Shown here piece by piece: positions 34,797 through 38,500 of a stretch of 38,500 nt of DNA; the stretch's first letter is position 1; every line of letters begins with the position of its first letter. Made by a program: the position numbers and the translations under genes. Location of the stretch: NCBI GenBank assembly GCA_009760855.2, contig WPIO01000134.1, positions 816,501-855,000 of the forward strand. Direction: 5' to 3'. Source of the stretch: Cristatella mucedo. Taxonomy: Eukaryota > Bryozoa > Phylactolaemata > Cristatellidae. A model generated the notes under the pieces. That model made no database searches. It was not told the DNA's origin and saw only the letters and a list, made by a program, of their open reading frames with translations.

Positions 34797-35250
34797 GCCT
34801 AGCAACCACTGCTTGGTGGAGTTGTTGCTGGCTACTTAACTTGTTGTTAGCTAGCTGTTACTCCGTGAGCCATCGATCAAGTTAGACGGCTTTCGTGCGT
34901 TTTACTCGACCTAGCTGCTGTCGGGCTTACATAGCAGGAGTGTGATGCTGTATTTTCTTATGCACCCATCATGCACCCATTATGCATCATCTGCCTGTGG
35001 TCATGTGTGCGAACCGTTTTACTTTGTTGGGGACATTTCACTGTTGCTAGTCCCATCTCGTGATCGGCTATTTTAGCATATGCTATGGAGGGCATTATCT
35101 TATACTGTGATAGTCGTCGTTTTGGGTTAGTTTTCACTGGAACTTCCTGACACACTTGTTATGAAATACATATGCACGGAGCCTTCGCAAACGGGTCGCT
35201 TGGCAAACGGTTCGTCTTTTTTAATCCACAATAAAACAAAGCTGCACTAA
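34797..35250 (+). other. LRMDA: Probable LRMDA-like 3'UTR
   Basis: No ORF or mobile element is recognisable between the stop codon and an AATAAA hexamer at 35230-35235. A short imperfect triplication of ATGCACCCATC lies near 34960-34990. The end coordinate is approximate, placed about 15 nt past the hexamer. Confidence 0.55.
35230..35235 (+). terminator. Polyadenylation signal AATAAA
   Basis: Canonical AATAAA (in CACAATAAAACAAAG) 434 nt after the LRMDA-like stop codon and followed by TG/GT-containing sequence, for example CTGTGGCTGCCGTGGTTCTG. It is the first canonical hexamer after the stop on this strand that I can see. Confidence 0.6.
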
Positions 35251-35576
35251 CTGTGGCTGCCGTGGTTCTGGTACTGAGCATGGTTGCTTTCGTTGCCTGT
35301 CTCAACCAGGGGAATTTTAGGCCGATTCCAGAGACTAGCAGTGGCCTCTACATTGCTAAGCTTTGGTTGGCTTTGTCACGTGGAGGGTGCATCAGCAAAA
35401 CAGCTTAATATTAGTATCAGTTGGAGGTCGTCTACTGTGGTAACCAGCTGTTTGTCTCGCGATTGCCAAGTAGTAATCCCCAGCTATTGACTATTGACTG
35501 CAGACTATTGACTGCAGTCAATCACAGCTCAATGTGCCATTCTTTTTGTGTGAGTGCCGAGTTGCAGATACTGAGT

Positions 35577-35626
35577 GTATGTATGTATGTATATAGAATG
35601 GTGTATATATACACACACAAACACAA

Positions 35627-35687
<61 letters not shown>
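35577..35687. repeat. GTAT/AC/AT compound microsatellite
   Basis: GTATGTATGTATGTATATAG, then ATATATACACACACAAACAC, then CA and a TA run (35642-35683). It ends at the left end of a DNA transposon. Confidence 0.93.
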
Positions 35688-35689
<2 letters not shown>

Positions 35690-36492
35690 ATAGTACCTCG
35701 GCTTACGAGTGTTTCGAGATACCAGCTCTCTCTCAACCAAATTTTTGCTTTGAGTTTCGAGCTAAAATCCGGGTTTCGAGCCAGCGTCAGATACTTCACC
35801 GATTGTTGCCGCAGTGAACTTCACACTACGTGTGGTTAATCAGACCAATAAGGGTAGGGTAGCAACGATGTTCCGTTGCAAGAAGCAGCCCTACGACCCG
35901 GGTGTGAGCGGAGCGAAGGCCAGTTGGTTCACTCCCAGATAGACTCGAGCGAGCGAGCTATCGTGGTGCTTGGACGCACAAGATTGCCAGACTTCGGTGT
36001 TAAATCCACTACGGCAGGAACAGCTAAGTACTCTATTTAGGCAAGATCATCGTGTGAGAGTTCATCGCATAACTGATAAAAATCGGCACATCCGCATAAA
36101 GGCCCAGCCAATAAGCTGAAAGCAGGAAAGCCCGACGAAAAGGGCAGAACTCAGTGAATCAAATTCAGATATTCATTTCAGCCATTCAGTCCTCAACTCT
36201 ATTGGCATCTTCAAGTTGTCTGGTTTCCAAGTCCCTCAAGTACATTAGGATTAATAAAACTCGTTTATTGCAAGACATTATTATATTCTATTGTTTTTAA
36301 AACAATACTCGTTATTAATAAGTACATTTTTTAATTTCAAAAGACGGCAAAAACCGCAGTTTTTTGGGGGTCAGGAATGGGTTAATGGCATTTTAATTCA
36401 TTTCTATGGGGAAAATTGATTTGATGTACGAGTAATTTGAGTGACGAGCTCCAGCACGCAACGAATTAAACTCGTAAGCCGAGATACCACTG
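35688..36492. mobile_element. Non-autonomous Tc1/mariner-superfamily (pogo/Tigger-like) DNA transposon
   Basis: Left end CAATAGTACCTCGGCTTACG then AGT; the reverse complement of the right end is CAGTGGTATCTCGGCTTACG then AGT. That is 20 of 23 matching bases, starting CA and ending TG. The subterminal right arm (reverse complement: AATTCGTTGCGTGCTGGAGC, TCAAATCAATTTTCCCCATA) is typical of pogo/Tigger-type families as I know them. TA follows the right end, as expected for TA-target insertion; the left TA is not preserved in the CA repeat. The 805-bp interior has no transposase ORF. Confidence 0.82.
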
Positions 36493-36536
36493 TATATATA
36501 TATATATATATATATACATATGTATGTGTGCGTGCG
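36493..36536. repeat. TA/TG microsatellite to the right of the DNA transposon
   Basis: TATATATATATATATATATA then CATATGTATGTGTGCGTGCG. Together with 35577-35687 it probably formed one microsatellite split by the transposon. Confidence 0.9.
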
Positions 36537-37345
36537 TGCAAAGGGAAACGCAATTGAGTAATATCATGCTTGATAAACAACATTAATAACATGGTTAGGG
36601 GTGCCATGCACAGGGTCAGCATGCAGATGTGGTTAGTGGCAGCATGGACAGTGTCAGCACGCATAAGCACATCAAGGACGAATCACAGGGACCACTAAAT
36701 GCTGTCCTAAATAGATGTTTTTCAAGTTCTTTTTAAATGTGGTCAAGTCAGGGGATGTTGTGATGAAAGTCGGGAGGGAGTTCCCGGCTTTGGGAGCATA
36801 CGAACTAAATGCACGGTCTCCAAAGGATTTGAGGTTTGTGCGAGTTATTGGTAAACTGTTGGATTCCGAAAAGCGTGCGGTACGATGCTTGGCCTGGTGG
36901 GGAGTACATCTGAGAGATAGGCTGGACCCAAAGAATGAAGTGACCTAAAAGTGAGCGATATGACCTTGAAGTCGATCCGTTGCTTGACTGGTAGCCAGTG
37001 CAGGTCGGCGAGAAGTGGTGCGATGTTGCAACTGCGACGCTCACGACAGACAAGCCTAGCTTATGAGTTTTGCACCGTCTGTAATCGCCTGATTGCACAT
37101 GCCGGTAGGCCAGCATGTAGTGAGTTGCAGAAGTCAAGACGGGATGTCACAAATGCATAGACCAACTTAGACGTGGTATCCCTATCTAAACAAGCCCGAA
37201 TTTTAGCAATGTTATGTAGCTGAAAGTAGGCAGACTTGACTAAGGAGCTGAAGCGGTCGTCTAACGAGAGGTCACTTTGGAACATGACACCTAGATTTCG
37301 AGCCGATTCAACAGGAGATATGCTGTCAGAGCGAATTTTGGATTA
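36537..37345 (-). mobile_element. L2/CR1-like LINE fragment, family 1 (about 800 bp)
   Basis: Minus strand holds MFQSDLSLDDRFSSLVKSAY, FQLHNIAKIRACLDRDTTSK, LVYAFVTSRLDFCNSLHAGL, a frameshift, then SHHFSPTCTGYQSSN-region text in another frame and the GDRAFSSYAPK block. The 3'UTR follows to about 36537, where the family tail (present at 18430-18480) has been replaced by microsatellite. It keeps sequence at 37290-37325 that the 24540 copy lacks. Confidence 0.88.
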
Positions 37346-38500
37346 GTCGTGCTTTGCTCAGTGACATGCCTTAGCCTCGAACGGCCATCTTCCCATCCCT
37401 CTAGCACACCGTCAGAACTGCTATTCTTGCTTCATTCAAGCATTCATTCATTTTCCCTTTCGTGCATCTGATAATTCTAGGCACACGTAGCCGCATCACG
37501 TGGCATCGGCAAGTCAAGAATAATGATTAAATCTGGGCGACAAATTTTAGTATTGGTGGAAATGTCTCCTCCGGCTTTCCCATTTTCTGAATATTCACCT
37601 GAAATAAAGACTACCATGCAGATGCACGGCAAACTCATCTGGCTTCAAGCTTTGCTAGCGGATGTAGAAGCCTCGAGAATGTAGCGGATGTAGAAGCCTC
37701 GAGCGGATGTAGAAGCCGAGCTCGAAGCTCCAACACAATTTCGGCCGGAGCAGAACAATATTTCAACACTTTTGAGTCCACAACATAACATGAACCGACG
37801 GAACGATCGCCGAGCCAGCATAATTATCTTTTGATGTAACAATTGCCGCGGCAATGTCGACCTTCTGAGTCCTCGGAAAGAGTTCAGTCATCGGCGGAAT
37901 GTCCAAACATTGAAATCTAGAAAAATCGACAGATTTGTCAGTTAAGCATTCGGGTCACCAAACGATGGGTACCAGCTGAGGTCTTTGCAATGGCTTACTT
38001 ACTTACCTTACTGAGGCACCTGTCAGGTGGTCGTGAGATCCGACAACACCGGTTCAACATTAATAGTGTAACCGAGTTCCTGGGGTCAAAGGCTATTTCC
38101 CGCCATACTCCGGCCACGCTGCCGCTCGCCATGCCGCCGAGCTAGGGTAAGACGAGCGGCCGTCCGGTTAAACCTCTTTATATTAACGCATGCGCCAACA
38201 ACAACAGGGGAACTAAACAAGTCTACAGGGAGGGTCCTATACACAGTACACTATGGGGGCGCAAGACGACGCAGCAAGCGCGAACAAACGTGTTAGTTGG
38301 GGTCAGTCGGCTTCTGCAGTCCTGTCGTTGTACCGACTCCGAATCCAACAGTACGAGCGTACGCCGTCCAAAACCCGGCTGGCTGAGTAACTGCTGGCCA
38401 GTCTGAGTCGACAACTACCACAGTCGTAAGCTTCCACCGAAAGACGCCAACACACGGGGGGGGTCACGAACACACTACACGAGGGGAACGCGGTATAAAC
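37346..38500. other. Unclassified right end of the window
   Basis: No supported exon. From about 37990 the sequence becomes more GC-rich, with CpG-rich words and no long ORF. A 14-bp perfect palindrome ATTGCCGCGGCAAT lies at 37842-37855. On the minus strand GTTAATATAAAGAGG at about 38172-38186 resembles a TATA box. Confidence 0.35.
37658..37716. repeat. 20-bp tandem repeat, three units
   Basis: GCGGATGTAGAAGCCTCGAG at 37658 and 37684, then GCGGATGTAGAAGCC again from 37702, with a six-base spacer between the first two. Confidence 0.88.

Noticed and set aside
37658-37716. CRISPR-like array
   Set aside because: Three 20-bp units with almost no spacers are a plain tandem repeat in a eukaryotic genome.

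Overview
This is a piece of animal nuclear genome, most likely from an invertebrate. Coding exons are short and separated by GT...AG introns, microsatellites are long, and many 5'-truncated non-LTR retrotransposons and tRNA-derived SINEs sit in introns and flanks. There is no operon structure and no long host ORF. The species cannot be named from the sequence.

The one host gene I can reconstruct is on the + strand: an ortholog of LRMDA (leucine-rich melanocyte differentiation-associated protein, human C10orf11). Seven coding exons are proposed: 7752-7820, 19690-19790, 23345-23471, 23686-23825, 28572-28692, 30487-30589 and 34717-34796. They join in phase to 741 nt, or 246 residues plus stop. 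Exons 2-7 are supported by reading frame, splice sites and similarity to LRMDA. Exon 1 rests on ATG, phase and splice donor only. The 3'UTR probably ends just after an AATAAA at 35230.

Layout. 1-4.4 kb: GC-rich, CAG/CTG-rich DNA with a 36-bp minisatellite and no convincing gene. 4.47-6.66 kb: an (AT)n tract on the tail of a SINE, and a 375-bp GA/GACA tract. 6.7-7.75 kb: probable 5' flank of the gene. 7.8-19.7 kb: intron 1, full of L2/CR1-like LINE fragments, SINEs and TG/AT microsatellites. 19.7-34.8 kb: the rest of the gene. Intron 2 holds a pair of 89-bp direct repeats and intron 4 holds the best LINE copy (24540-26175, reverse transcriptase readable but broken). 35.3-38.5 kb: a Tc1/mariner-superfamily non-autonomous DNA transposon with inverted ends, another LINE copy, and an unclassified GC-rich end.

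At least three related L2/CR1-like LINE families are present, in both orientations. One SINE family carries a 3' tail matching the 3' end of the commonest LINE, the pattern expected when a SINE borrows LINE machinery. I found no dramatic new molecular system. The most useful results are the exon-level LRMDA model and the LINE/SINE tail partnership.
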